Positions 7,720 through 15,170 of a stretch of DNA of 17,638 nucleotides are shown here, in pieces (positions within the stretch are counted from its first letter, which is position 1; each line of letters begins with the position of its first letter). The position numbers and the translations under genes are program-made. The stretch comes from JAQGLW01 sp035995725 (GTDB lineage Bacteria; Pseudomonadota; Gammaproteobacteria; Burkholderiales; Burkholderiaceae_D), in NCBI GenBank assembly GCA_035995725.1, contig DASYKE010000208.1, positions 1 through 17,638 on the forward strand. The letters are read 5' to 3'. The notes under the pieces were generated by a model, which did not search any database, was not told the DNA's origin, and worked only from the letters and a program-made list of their open reading frames with translations.

Positions 7720-8928
7720 TCAGTTTTTCAGCAGACCTAGCTCGCGTCCTGCCTGTCCGAATGCAGCGAGTGCATGGTCCAGCTGTTCGGTGGTATGCGC
7801 GGCTGATAGTTGAACCCGTACCCGCGCCTGCCCGATCGGCACCACCGGATAGAAAAAGCCGGTGACCAATACACCCAGCTCGTACAGGCGCTGCGCAAAC
7901 TGCTGGGCGACCGGAGCATCGAACAACATCACCGGCACTATCGGATGGGTACCGGGCTTGATCGTGAAGCCAAGTTCGGCGACGGCGCGACGAAAATATG
8001 CGGCATTCGCATGCAAGCTATCGCGCAATTCGGTCGACGACGACAAACGCTGCAATACGGCAAGCGATGCGCCGGCGATCGAAGGTGCCAGGCTATTGGA
8101 AAATAAATAAGGACGCGATTTCTGGCGCAGCGTCTGGACCACTTCGCGGCGCGCCGCCGTGAAACCTCCCATCGCGCCGCCCAATGCCTTGCCCAGCGTG
8201 CCGGTAATGATATCGACCCGATCCATCACGCCATGATGCTCATGCGTGCCGCGTCCGGTCGCACCCATGAAGCCGGATGCATGGCATTCGTCGATCATCA
8301 CCAAGGCGCCATAGTGCTCGGCCAAGTCACAAATCCGGTCGAGCTGCGCAATCGTGCCGTCCATCGAGAACACGCCGTCGGTCGCGATCACCTTGTGGCG
8401 CTTTCCGGCAGCCGCTTGTAACTGCACTTCGAGGTCTTGCATGTCGTTATGCTGATAGCGATAGCGCGCAGCCTTGGATAGGCGGATGCCATCGATGATT
8501 GACGCATGGTTCAGCGCATCGGAGATGATCGCGTCCTGTTCATCGAACAGCGGTTCGAACAAGCCGCCGTTGGCATCGAACGCAGCCGCGTACAGGATCG
8601 TGTCTTCCATGCCGAGGAACTCCGACAATGCGCGTTCCAGTTGCTTGTGCACCGTTTGCGTACCGCAGATAAAGCGCACCGACGACAATCCATAGCCGTA
8701 TTTTTCTGTCGCATCGATTGCCGCGCGCACCGTCGCTTCATCGCCGGACAGGCCCAAATAATTGTTCGCGCACAGGTTGATCCTCGCTTTGCCATCGTCG
8801 CAAACCACTTCCGCGCCCTGGCGTGACGCGATCACGCGTTCGTGTTTGTAGAGACCCTGCTCATGCAAAGCGGTCAGATTGCCGGCAAGTCCCGCATAAA
8901 AATCTTGCTTTGAAGCAGTTGCATCCAT
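7720..8928 (-). CDS. kbl: Glycine C-acetyltransferase (2-amino-3-ketobutyrate CoA ligase) Kbl
   Basis: PLP enzyme that splits 2-amino-3-oxobutyrate with CoA into glycine and acetyl-CoA, the second step of threonine catabolism. From the ATG at 8928 it is 402 residues (E. coli Kbl is 398). That start has GAGGAA about seven bases upstream; the open frame reaches back to 8979 but the extra 17 residues do not resemble the family. Motifs: NNYLGLSG (55-62), RFICGTQTVHKQLE (85-98), DECHASGFMGATGRG (213-227) and the PLP lysine in TGTLGKALGGAMGG (Lys247). The C-terminal domain with HPIVPVML and GFFYPVVPIGQARVRVQLSA is intact. It is the first gene of a kbl-tdh pair. Related alpha-oxoamine synthases (BioF, HemA) are excluded by the motif set and by tdh next door. 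Confidence 0.96.
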   Translation of the reverse strand: MDATASKQDFYAGLAGNLTALHEQGLYKHERVIASRQGAEVVCDDGKARINLCANNYLGLSGDEATVRAAIDATEKYGYGLSSVRFICGTQTVHKQLERALSEFLGMEDTILYAAAFDANGGLFEPLFDEQDAIISDALNHASIIDGIRLSKAARYRYQHNDMQDLEVQLQAAAGKRHKVIATDGVFSMDGTIAQLDRICDLAEHYGALVMIDECHASGFMGATGRGTHEHHGVMDRVDIITGTLGKALGGAMGGFTAARREVVQTLRQKSRPYLFSNSLAPSIAGASLAVLQRLSSSTELRDSLHANAAYFRRAVAELGFTIKPGTHPIVPVMLFDAPVAQQFAQRLYELGVLVTGFFYPVVPIGQARVRVQLSAAHTTEQLDHALAAFGQAGRELGLLKN

Positions 8929-9323
8929 GGCAATTCCTCGTTGTGCCGATTCGGCCCAAAATGCGCCTTCCTGAAGCAACGTGCAAGTTCAGTGTTTGAA
9001 CCAAGCTTCAATATAATAGGTTAACAATCCTGATCGGCCGTTGAAATCTCTTGTATGAAATAGATCAACTCGCAAAGTTCCCTGCCGGAAGCAGGTACAG
9101 TACGATTATCAGAGCGGTTTGACGGTGAAAGGCCAGGTGCGTGCCACCTTCATCGCTTTATCGTTATGCGCCCGATGATGATATTGGGCATCTGATTAGG
9201 GAAGTATGGACGTGAGTCAGACAGGACTTGGAGCATACCTCAGGATTGCACGACGCCCTGGAGGAAGTCCGCCGAGAGACATTTCATACAAATTACGCGG
9301 CCGATAAAGGCGTCGGAGTGATT
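8929..9323. other. Divergent intergenic region between kbl and the plus-strand small gene
   Basis: This stretch of about 395 bases must carry promoters for both directions, but I cannot place either confidently. A plus-strand TATAAT occurs at 9012-9017 without a properly spaced -35. Two small hairpin-forming repeats are present: CCTGC/GCAGG at 9081-9095 and AGGTG/CACCT at 9135-9149. At 9055-9068 ATGAA-ATAG-ATCAA resembles an FNR/CRP-type dyad (eight of ten bases of TTGAT-N4-ATCAA). An ORF of 33 codons (9206-9307), with AGGGAA before its ATG, precedes the small gene. Confidence 0.5.
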
Positions 9324-9680
9324 ATGCAAGATCAGCTATGGGTTGAACCGGTTGGCAATCTGATTATTGCCCGCGTACGCGGAGTACCGACTGAAGCAAT
9401 CCTGCAGGAGTGCCAGGAACGGGTTCTGCTGCTGGTGCAAGACACCGGCCAGGGAAGAGTCCTTTACGATGCGCTGGAAATGGAATCACCGTCCGTCGAC
9501 GTCACGCTCTCGCAGCGGAGACTCGATGAGGCACTCGGTCCGGTGCTCCTGCGGCGCGCCATTGTGGTGCCAAACACCCGTCTCGCCTATCTGGCCCGCC
9601 TCGCTTTCGGCGAAGGAGATTATCGGGTTTTTTACAATGACATTACGGCAGCTGTCATGTGGCTGGAACAATCCACGTAG
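9324..9680 (+). CDS. Uncharacterised small protein, possible STAS/SpoIIAA-like fold
   Basis: I do not recognise this gene by name. From the ATG at 9324, preceded by CGGAG at five bases, it encodes 118 residues. An upstream TTG at 9228 would lengthen it but lacks a spaced ribosome site. The protein is acidic and soluble, with no signal peptide or membrane helix. It begins with a strand-like WVEPVGNLIIARVRG, continues with a helix (EAILQECQERVLLLVQ), a second strand GRVLYDALEM, a helix, a strand RAIVVPNTRLAYLARLAFG, and ends YRVFYNDITAAVMWLEQS. This alternation and the terminal pattern 'RVF-x-D-x-x-x-A-x-x-WL' resemble SpoIIAA-like/STAS proteins of unknown role, but this is a fold-level guess. 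It stands alone on the plus strand between kbl and hom, which are both on the minus strand. Confidence 0.75.
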   Translation: MQDQLWVEPVGNLIIARVRGVPTEAILQECQERVLLLVQDTGQGRVLYDALEMESPSVDVTLSQRRLDEALGPVLLRRAIVVPNTRLAYLARLAFGEGDYRVFYNDITAAVMWLEQST

Positions 9681-9686
9681 GGTCGA

Positions 9687-9701
9687 AAGGCGAAGCGCCT
9701 T
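9687..9701 (+). terminator. Hairpin after the small plus-strand gene, weak terminator candidate
   Basis: AAGGCG-AAG-CGCCTT forms a six-pair stem with a three-base loop seven bases after the stop codon. The following bases (CCCTCTTG) are pyrimidine-rich but not a real T-run. It lies between convergent genes, where a terminator is expected. Only the stem is certain. Confidence 0.35.
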
Positions 9702-9772
9702 CCCTCTTGCGTGGACTGCCGGCACGAACTTCCGTACCGAGTGGTACAACGTGTTCACCCTACCCGATTAAA

Positions 9773-11083
9773 TCAGCTCAACTCTTCCAGCCGAATCTTC
9801 GTGACCTTGCCTACCACGGTCGATAATGCTTCGATCTTCGCAATCGCCGCTTCGACATTCTTTTCCTGCGTCTGATGCGTCAGCATAATGATGTCGGTTT
9901 GCGTTTCGCCTTCGGCCGGCTCTTTTTGCAGCATCGCATCGATTGAAATCGTCGCGTCGGCAAGAATGCGGGTGACGCTTGCCAATACACCCAGCTTGTC
10001 CGCCACGCGGATGCGCAGATAGTAGCTGGTGGTGATTTCCGATATCGGCAGGATCGGCGTGTCGGCCATCGCATTCGGCTGGAACGCGAGATGCGGCACC
10101 CGATGCTCCGGGTCGGCGGTCGCCAGGCGGGTGATATCCACCAGGTCGGCGATCACGGCCGATGCGGTCGGTTCGGCGCCGGCACCTTTGCCGTAATAGA
10201 GCGTGGCGCCGACGGCATCGCCCTGCACCAGCACTGCGTTCATCGCGCCTTCGACATTGGCGATCAAGCGTTTGGCGGGAATCAGCGTCGGATGCACGCG
10301 CAACTCTATGCCTTTCGGCGTGCGCCGCGTGATGCCCAGCAGCTTGATGCGATATCCTAACTGCTCCGCATAACGGATATCGGTCGCCTGCAGCCTGGTG
10401 ATGCCTTCCACATGCGCCTTGTCGAACTGGACCGGAATGCCGAATGCAATCGCGGACATGATGGTCGCCTTGTGCGCTGCATCGACACCCTCAATATCGA
10501 AGGTCGGGTCGGCTTCGGCGTAGCCGAGGCGTTGCGCCTCCTTCAGCGCGGTGTCGAAGTCCAGTCCCTTGTCACGCATTTCGGACAGGATGAAATTGGT
10601 GGTGCCGTTAATGATGCCGGCAATCCATTGAATGCGGTTCGCTGTCAGGCCTTCACGCAATGCCTTGATGATCGGGATGCCGCCCGCGACCGCCGCCTCG
10701 AATGCAACCACCACTCCTTTTTCCTGCGCCGCCTTGAAAATTTCGGTGCCATGAATCGCCAGCAACGCCTTGTTGGCGGTGACGACGTGCTTGCCGTTGG
10801 CAATCGCTTTCATCACAAGATCTTTGGCGATGCCGTAACCGCCGATCAATTCGATCACGATATCGATATCGGGATTGTTGATGACCAGGCTGGCGTCGCC
10901 GACCACCTCGCATTCGCCGTTGGTCAATTGCCTGGCGCGCGCAATGTCCAGGTCAGCGACCATCGCGATTTCAATGCCGCGGCCTGCACGGCGCTTGATT
11001 TCCTCCTGATTGCGTTTGAGGACGTTGAATGTGCCGGCGCCGACGGTGCCGATGCCTAGTAAACCTACTTTGATGGATTTCAT
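9773..11083 (-). CDS. hom: Homoserine dehydrogenase with ACT domain
   Basis: Reduces aspartate semialdehyde to homoserine, the branch to threonine and methionine. The 436-residue protein is the monofunctional type, without a fused aspartokinase. It shows the nucleotide-binding GIGTVGAG (10-17), VTANKALL (101-108), the family signature around AVAGGIPIIKALREGL and GIINGTTNFIL (131-165), and the catalytic region EADPTFDIEGVDAAHK with Asp201 and Lys205. A C-terminal ACT domain begins near residue 350 (YYLRIRVADKLGVLASVT) and suggests threonine feedback inhibition. The start matches the usual MKSIKVGLLGIGTVG, but the bases before it are an AT-rich run with no Shine-Dalgarno sequence. It lies downstream of alaA on the same strand with a 154-base gap. 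thrC is not adjacent. Confidence 0.97.
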   Translation of the reverse strand: MKSIKVGLLGIGTVGAGTFNVLKRNQEEIKRRAGRGIEIAMVADLDIARARQLTNGECEVVGDASLVINNPDIDIVIELIGGYGIAKDLVMKAIANGKHVVTANKALLAIHGTEIFKAAQEKGVVVAFEAAVAGGIPIIKALREGLTANRIQWIAGIINGTTNFILSEMRDKGLDFDTALKEAQRLGYAEADPTFDIEGVDAAHKATIMSAIAFGIPVQFDKAHVEGITRLQATDIRYAEQLGYRIKLLGITRRTPKGIELRVHPTLIPAKRLIANVEGAMNAVLVQGDAVGATLYYGKGAGAEPTASAVIADLVDITRLATADPEHRVPHLAFQPNAMADTPILPISEITTSYYLRIRVADKLGVLASVTRILADATISIDAMLQKEPAEGETQTDIIMLTHQTQEKNVEAAIAKIEALSTVVGKVTKIRLEELS

Positions 11084-11129
11084 GATTTTAAAAAAATAAA
11101 TGCTGCTGGATTTCTGCTTCCCTCATTCC

Positions 11130-11187
11130 GTTCCCCTCTCCCGATGGGAAAAGGGAACTACCGGTTTTCCTCTCCTTGCAGCAGAGG
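11130..11187. repeat. Pair of inverted repeats in the alaA-hom gap
   Basis: The 154-base gap (11084-11237) contains GTTCCC-CTCT-CCC-GAT-GGG-AAAA-GGGAAC (11130-11158), a hairpin with a six-pair base, a partly mismatched middle and a three-pair top. It is followed by CCTCT/AGAGG arms at 11169-11187. No T-run follows on either strand, so it is not a typical terminator. It could be a REP-like intergenic repeat or an RNA processing site within an alaA-hom transcript; the sequence does not decide. Confidence 0.5.
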
Positions 11188-11237
11188 GATTGACGGCGAG
11201 AATGGCCCGAACGACGATCAATGTGTTGAGATGCGGA

Positions 11238-12467
11238 TCAAGTCTTGCCGTGCCGTCTCCGATAGCCGTCGAGAAAGCGTGCGATTCGCCCGATTGCATC
11301 GGTCAAGTCATCCGAGTTCGGCAGGAACACGACGCGAAAATGGTCGGTAGTCGGGCAATTGAATCCGGTGCCCTGCACCAGCAGCACCCGTTCCTCGGCT
11401 AATAGCTCGTGCGCGAATTGCTGGTCGTCCTCTATCGGATACATGCTGGAATCGAGCTTCGGAAACATGTACAGCGCAGATTTCGGCTTGACGCAGGTGA
11501 CGCCGGGAATATCGGTCAACAGCCGGTACGCCAGATCACGCTGCCGCAACAAACGGCCGCCGGGGCCGACCAGGTCGTTGATGCTCTGGTAGCCGCCAAG
11601 CGCGGTCTGGATCGCATACTGTCCCGGAGCATTGGCGCATAGCCGCATCGAAGTCAGCATGTTCAAGCCCTCGATGTAATCCTTCGCATGTTTCTTTTCC
11701 CCGGAAACCACCATCCAGCCCGCGCGATAACCGCAGGAGCGATAGTTTTTAGACAACCCGTTGAACGTGATGAACAGCACATCGTCCGCCAGCGACGCGA
11801 GCGAAGTATGGATAGCGCCGTCGTAGAGCACCTTGTCGTAAATCTCGTCGGCGAAGACGATCAGCTGATGCTGACGCGCGACCTCGACGATTTGCTGCAA
11901 TAGCTCGACCGGATACAACGCGCCAGTCGGATTGTTCGGATTGATGACGACGATGGCTCTGGTATTGGACGTAATTTTTTTCTTGATGTCGTCCATATCC
12001 GGCAACCATCCGGCTTGTTCGTCGCAAACGTAATGCACCGGCCTGCCGCCCGACAGGCTGACCGCAGCGGTCCACAATGGATAGTCCGGCGCAGGTACCA
12101 GTACCTCGTCGCCGTTATTGAGCAGCGCATTCATGCTCATCACGATCAATTCGGACGCGCCGTTGCCAAGATAGACGTCGTCGATGGTCACGTCGGCAAT
12201 TTTCTTTTCCTGCGTGTAATGCATGATCGCCTTGCGCGGCGCGAACAATCCTTTGGAATCGGTGTACCCGGATGCATTCGACATGTTACGGATCATGTCC
12301 TGCACGATTTCGTCGGGCGCATCGAAACCGAACACCGCGAGATTGCCGATGTTCAATTTGATAATCTTGTGGCCCTCTTCTTCCATTTGCCTGGCTTTTT
12401 CCAGGACCGGACCGCGGATGTCGTAACAGACATCGGCCAGTTTTTTCGATTTTTGAATCGGTCGCAC
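11238..12467 (-). CDS. alaA: Alanine transaminase AlaA-like PLP aminotransferase
   Basis: Class I/II aminotransferase making alanine from pyruvate with glutamate. It is strongly similar along its length to E. coli AlaA as I recall it: VCYDIRGPVL, GNGASELIV, LVPAPDYPLWTAAVSLS, NPNNPTGA (176-183), FADEIYDKVLYD (205-216), the PLP lysine in NGLSKNYR (Lys240) and IEGLNMLTSMRLCANAPGQ. The GTG at 12467 gives 409 residues starting MRPIQKSKKL, which fits the family (AlaA is 405). An in-frame GTG at 12518 would add 17 residues and has no ribosome site. The substrate-pocket segment reads NIGNLAVFGFD rather than the NIGNPAPFGFD of E. coli. It precedes hom on the same strand, a placement common in Burkholderiales. 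Valine-pyruvate activity (AvtA/AlaC) is a less likely alternative. Confidence 0.9.
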   Translation of the reverse strand: MRPIQKSKKLADVCYDIRGPVLEKARQMEEEGHKIIKLNIGNLAVFGFDAPDEIVQDMIRNMSNASGYTDSKGLFAPRKAIMHYTQEKKIADVTIDDVYLGNGASELIVMSMNALLNNGDEVLVPAPDYPLWTAAVSLSGGRPVHYVCDEQAGWLPDMDDIKKKITSNTRAIVVINPNNPTGALYPVELLQQIVEVARQHQLIVFADEIYDKVLYDGAIHTSLASLADDVLFITFNGLSKNYRSCGYRAGWMVVSGEKKHAKDYIEGLNMLTSMRLCANAPGQYAIQTALGGYQSINDLVGPGGRLLRQRDLAYRLLTDIPGVTCVKPKSALYMFPKLDSSMYPIEDDQQFAHELLAEERVLLVQGTGFNCPTTDHFRVVFLPNSDDLTDAIGRIARFLDGYRRRHGKT

Positions 12468-12657
12468 GAATTCTATCTCTTGTGGTTTTAGTGCAAAATA
12501 GCGGTTCTCATGTTGCACCGCGATAAAGGATCCATTTTGCCGAAAGCGCGTTGTTTTATCAATCGATACCGGTCGTTTTAACGCGGAAAACGTTACAATG
12601 CCGCTTCTTTCTCATCCAATTGCCAGAAATTCACGTTTTGAGCGTGACTACAGCGTC

Positions 12658-13035
12658 ATGAAGCTACATCCCACCGCCACCCGGCAATACCAAACCGTTA
12701 CCGCTTACGACGACACAGGCGTCGAAATCAATGCGGTCCGTTTTACCCGCAGCTTGATTGTTTTGCCCGAAGCCGCTCCTGTCGCATGGCCCGTTGCGTC
12801 CTTCGATACGCTGACCTCTGCGGATTTCGACCAGATCAACGCTACCGGACCGGATGTCGTGATTCTCGGGACCGGCCGGCGGCAACGTTTTGTTCACCCT
12901 GCATTGACCGCTTGCCTTACCGCACGCCGCATCGGCGTCGAATGCATGGACAATCAGGCTGCATGCCGCACTTATAACATACTGATGGCCGAAGGCCGCC
13001 GGGTTGCGCTGGCGCTGATTATCGATGCGGCATGA
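12658..13035 (+). CDS. Mth938-like (DUF498) domain protein
   Basis: Small soluble protein of the Mth938/NDUFAF3 family, whose biochemical role in bacteria is unknown; the mitochondrial relative is a complex I assembly factor. From ATG 12658 the protein is 125 residues, the usual bacterial length, starting MKLHPTATRQYQTV. Features are the strand-rich N-terminus ending in VRFTRSLIVLP (about 26-36), a central GPDVVILGTGRRQRF with the family's GTG motif, and a C-terminal helix region CMDNQAACRTYNILMAEGRRVALALII. An upstream in-frame ATG at 12598 overlaps a TACAAT -10-like box (12594-12599), which favours the later start. It is divergent from alaA across about 190 bases and directly precedes the arn cluster. 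Confidence 0.88.
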   Translation: MKLHPTATRQYQTVTAYDDTGVEINAVRFTRSLIVLPEAAPVAWPVASFDTLTSADFDQINATGPDVVILGTGRRQRFVHPALTACLTARRIGVECMDNQAACRTYNILMAEGRRVALALIIDAA

Positions 13036-13130
13036 GCAAGCACGAAGCTGCGTCCCCTCATACCGGACATGATGAAATCAAGATTTCATCATGCCGGATC
13101 AATATCGAAACACTTCTGACGAGCTCATGA
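13032..13130 (+). CDS. Possible 32-residue linker ORF between the Mth938 gene and arnT
   Basis: The ATG overlaps the stop of the Mth938 gene as ATGA (13032-13035), and the stop overlaps the preferred arnT start as ATGA (13127-13130). The product, MSKHEAASPHTGHDEIKISS and on to a Thr/Ser-rich end, matches nothing I know. Its main value may be to carry ribosomes from the upstream gene to arnT through the strong hairpin it contains. It may equally be chance. Confidence 0.25.
   Translation: MSKHEAASPHTGHDEIKISSCRINIETLLTSS
13063..13097. repeat. Long near-perfect inverted repeat before arnT
   Basis: CATGATGAAATC and GATTTCATCATG form a perfect 12-base inverted repeat separated by only AA; past a single extra A on the left, CCGG pairs with CCGG, giving 16 pairs in all. 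The ATG at 13091 lies in the right arm. No T-run follows. It could be an operator dyad, a hairpin in mRNA controlling arnT translation, or a protein-dependent terminator. Confidence 0.85.
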
Positions 13131-14788
13131 ACGATCTGCACAAATCAAAATCCGTGGTCTGGGGTCTGCTCATCGCTTTTTGCATGGTCTGGTTTTATGG
13201 ATTGGGCGCCCGCACGCTGGTGCCGACCGATGAAGGCCGCTATGCCGAAATGGCGCGTGAAATGGTGACGACCAACGACTGGATCACGCCCCGCCTGAAC
13301 GGCATCAAGTACTTTGAAAAGCCGCCGCTGCAAACCTGGATGAATGCGCTGACTTTCAAACTATTCGGCCTCGGCGAATGGCAGGCACGGTTGTGGACCG
13401 GCTTGTGCGGCTTGCTCGGGATCGCATTGGTCGCGTATACAGGAGGGCGGGTATTCAACCAACGTGTGGGATTCACGGCGGCGCTGGTATTGGCATCCAG
13501 CATTTACTGGGCTGCGATGGGGCATATCAACGCGCTCGACATGGGTTTGGCAGCCATGATGACGGTGTCGTTGTGCGCGTTGCTGATGGCGCAGCGCAAT
13601 GACGCCGACGCGCGCGAACGGCGCAACTGGATGATGGTCTGCTGGGCCGGCATGGCAATGGCCGTCCTGTCAAAAGGCTTGATCGGCGTGGTGCTGCCGG
13701 GAGCGGTTCTTGTACTTTACACATTGCTCTCTCGCGACCGGGCAATCTGGAAGCGATTGCATCTCGGTTCGGGCTTGCTGGTTTTTTTCGCGATCACCGC
13801 CCCGTGGTTCATTCTGGTGTCGCTGGCCAATCCGGAATTTCCGCAGTTTTTCTTTATTCACGAACATTTCCAGCGCTTCACCAGCAAGATTCACAATCGC
13901 GCAGGGCCATGGTATTACTTCATCCCAATCCTGGTGCTCGGCATCATGCCATGGCTGGGTGTGCTAGTGCAAAGCCTGTGGAGCGGCCGACATGATGAGG
14001 AAAAAGGTTTCCAGCCCAAAAAATTGCTGCTGATCTGGTCCGGATTCATTTTTTTCTTTTTCAGTATTTCCGGCTCCAAGCTGCCTTCGTATATCTTGCC
14101 GATTTTTCCTGCGCTCGCGCTGCTGATCGCCTGCCAACTGGAAAATGCATCACATAAAACGATCGCTTTTGCGTCGGGACTGCTGGCACTCGTTAGTGCA
14201 ATCGGGTTGGCTTTTGTGCCGAAAATTCCTGCGCTCGGCCGCGAAAGCTACGCGCATCCGCTTTATCAATCTTTCTCACATTGGGTTGCTGCGGCAGCCA
14301 TTTTGATGTTAGCAGGCAGCCTGCTGGCTATCTGGCTGGCGCGCCGGCAAAAACAATGGGCTATTCTGGTCCTGGCCGGAACCGGCTTCATCGGCGGACA
14401 GATATTGATGCTCGGCCACGACCCGCTCGGTCGCTATTCGGCAGGCGTACTGCATATACCCGCGATCCAGGCCGAACTGACGCCGCAAACGCCGATCTAC
14501 GCGGTTGGCCGCTATGAACAGGTGTTGCCGTTCTACCTGCGCCGCACGTTCATCCTGGTCGAACACGCCGATGAAATGGCATTCGGTTTGCAGCACGAAC
14601 CGAATCTGTGGCTGCCTACCCGCGATGCATTCGTCGCGGTATGGAATGCGGAACATGCCAACGGCAAGAAAGCCGTCGCCATCCTCGACGTGAACGTGTA
14701 TGCCGATTTTCTAAAGCGCGGGGTGCCGATGCGCATCATCGCGCAAGATCCACGCCGAGTGATCGTTACCAACGATGTCAAAAAATAG
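13127..14788 (+). CDS. arnT: ArnT-like undecaprenyl phosphate-aminoarabinose:lipid A transferase
   Basis: GT-C glycosyltransferase of the inner membrane that moves 4-amino-4-deoxy-L-arabinose from its undecaprenyl phosphate carrier to lipid A on the periplasmic side. From ATG 13127 the protein has 553 residues (E. coli ArnT has 550). The first periplasmic loop carries the family signature PTDEGRYAEMAREM (33-46) with its acidic and arginine residues, then DWITPRLNGIKYFEKPPL. About a dozen hydrophobic helices follow, including LSKGLIGVVLPG and SGSKLPSYILPIFPALALL, and a soluble C-terminal domain. An in-frame ATG at 13091 lies inside a hairpin arm, so 13127 is preferred, with GACGAG near it. The cluster with arnB, arnC and arnA supports the lipid A role over a generic mannosyltransferase. 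Confidence 0.88.
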   Translation: MNDLHKSKSVVWGLLIAFCMVWFYGLGARTLVPTDEGRYAEMAREMVTTNDWITPRLNGIKYFEKPPLQTWMNALTFKLFGLGEWQARLWTGLCGLLGIALVAYTGGRVFNQRVGFTAALVLASSIYWAAMGHINALDMGLAAMMTVSLCALLMAQRNDADARERRNWMMVCWAGMAMAVLSKGLIGVVLPGAVLVLYTLLSRDRAIWKRLHLGSGLLVFFAITAPWFILVSLANPEFPQFFFIHEHFQRFTSKIHNRAGPWYYFIPILVLGIMPWLGVLVQSLWSGRHDEEKGFQPKKLLLIWSGFIFFFFSISGSKLPSYILPIFPALALLIACQLENASHKTIAFASGLLALVSAIGLAFVPKIPALGRESYAHPLYQSFSHWVAAAAILMLAGSLLAIWLARRQKQWAILVLAGTGFIGGQILMLGHDPLGRYSAGVLHIPAIQAELTPQTPIYAVGRYEQVLPFYLRRTFILVEHADEMAFGLQHEPNLWLPTRDAFVAVWNAEHANGKKAVAILDVNVYADFLKRGVPMRIIAQDPRRVIVTNDVKK

Positions 14789-14798
14789 AAATCCTGCG

Positions 14799-15170
14799 AT
14801 GAACCTGACAACATTCGGCTTTATTTTTACCGGCATCTGCTTGAATGCACTGGCACAATTGCTGCTCAAGGCCGGCACCAATGCAGTCGGCGCCATCCAT
14901 TTGACTGCGGAGAACTGGTTTTCGACCGGATTGAAGCTGGCGACGCAGGTGCCGATCATGGCGGGCCTCGCCTGTTACGTGATCTCCGTTCTGGTCTGGA
15001 TCATTGGCTTGTCGAGGGTCGATGTCACGATTGCTTACCCGATGTTATCGCTTGGATATATCATCAACGCCATCGGCGCGTGGTATTTTTTGGGTGAAAT
15101 GGTTTCGACCCAGCGACTGTTGGCAATTGGCGTCATCATTGTCGGCGTAGTCCTGCTGGCACGCAGTTGA
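14799..15170 (+). CDS. Small EamA/SMR-type transporter, probable ArnE/ArnF-like flippase subunit
   Basis: A 123-residue membrane protein with four hydrophobic helices, about 4-24, 46-70, 75-98 and 104-122. Motifs include NALAQLLLKAG in the first helix and the SMR/EamA pattern RVDVTIAYPMLSLGYIINAIGAW, as in the ArnE and ArnF proteins that flip undecaprenyl phosphate-aminoarabinose across the inner membrane. An earlier ATG at 14775 overlaps the arnT stop and would add eight polar residues; neither start has a good ribosome site. Its place between arnT and arnB strongly suggests that function. E. coli uses two such subunits (ArnE and ArnF), but only one is present here, so it may act as a homodimer or pair with a distant gene. 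Confidence 0.85.
   Translation: MNLTTFGFIFTGICLNALAQLLLKAGTNAVGAIHLTAENWFSTGLKLATQVPIMAGLACYVISVLVWIIGLSRVDVTIAYPMLSLGYIINAIGAWYFLGEMVSTQRLLAIGVIIVGVVLLARS

Noticed and set aside
10412..11059. Open frame of 215 codons on the plus strand
   Set aside because: It is the mirror of hom, with no protein motif of its own.
12488..12535. A 15-codon minus-strand ORF overlapping the region upstream of alaA
   Set aside because: No ribosome site and no regulatory codon run; probably chance.
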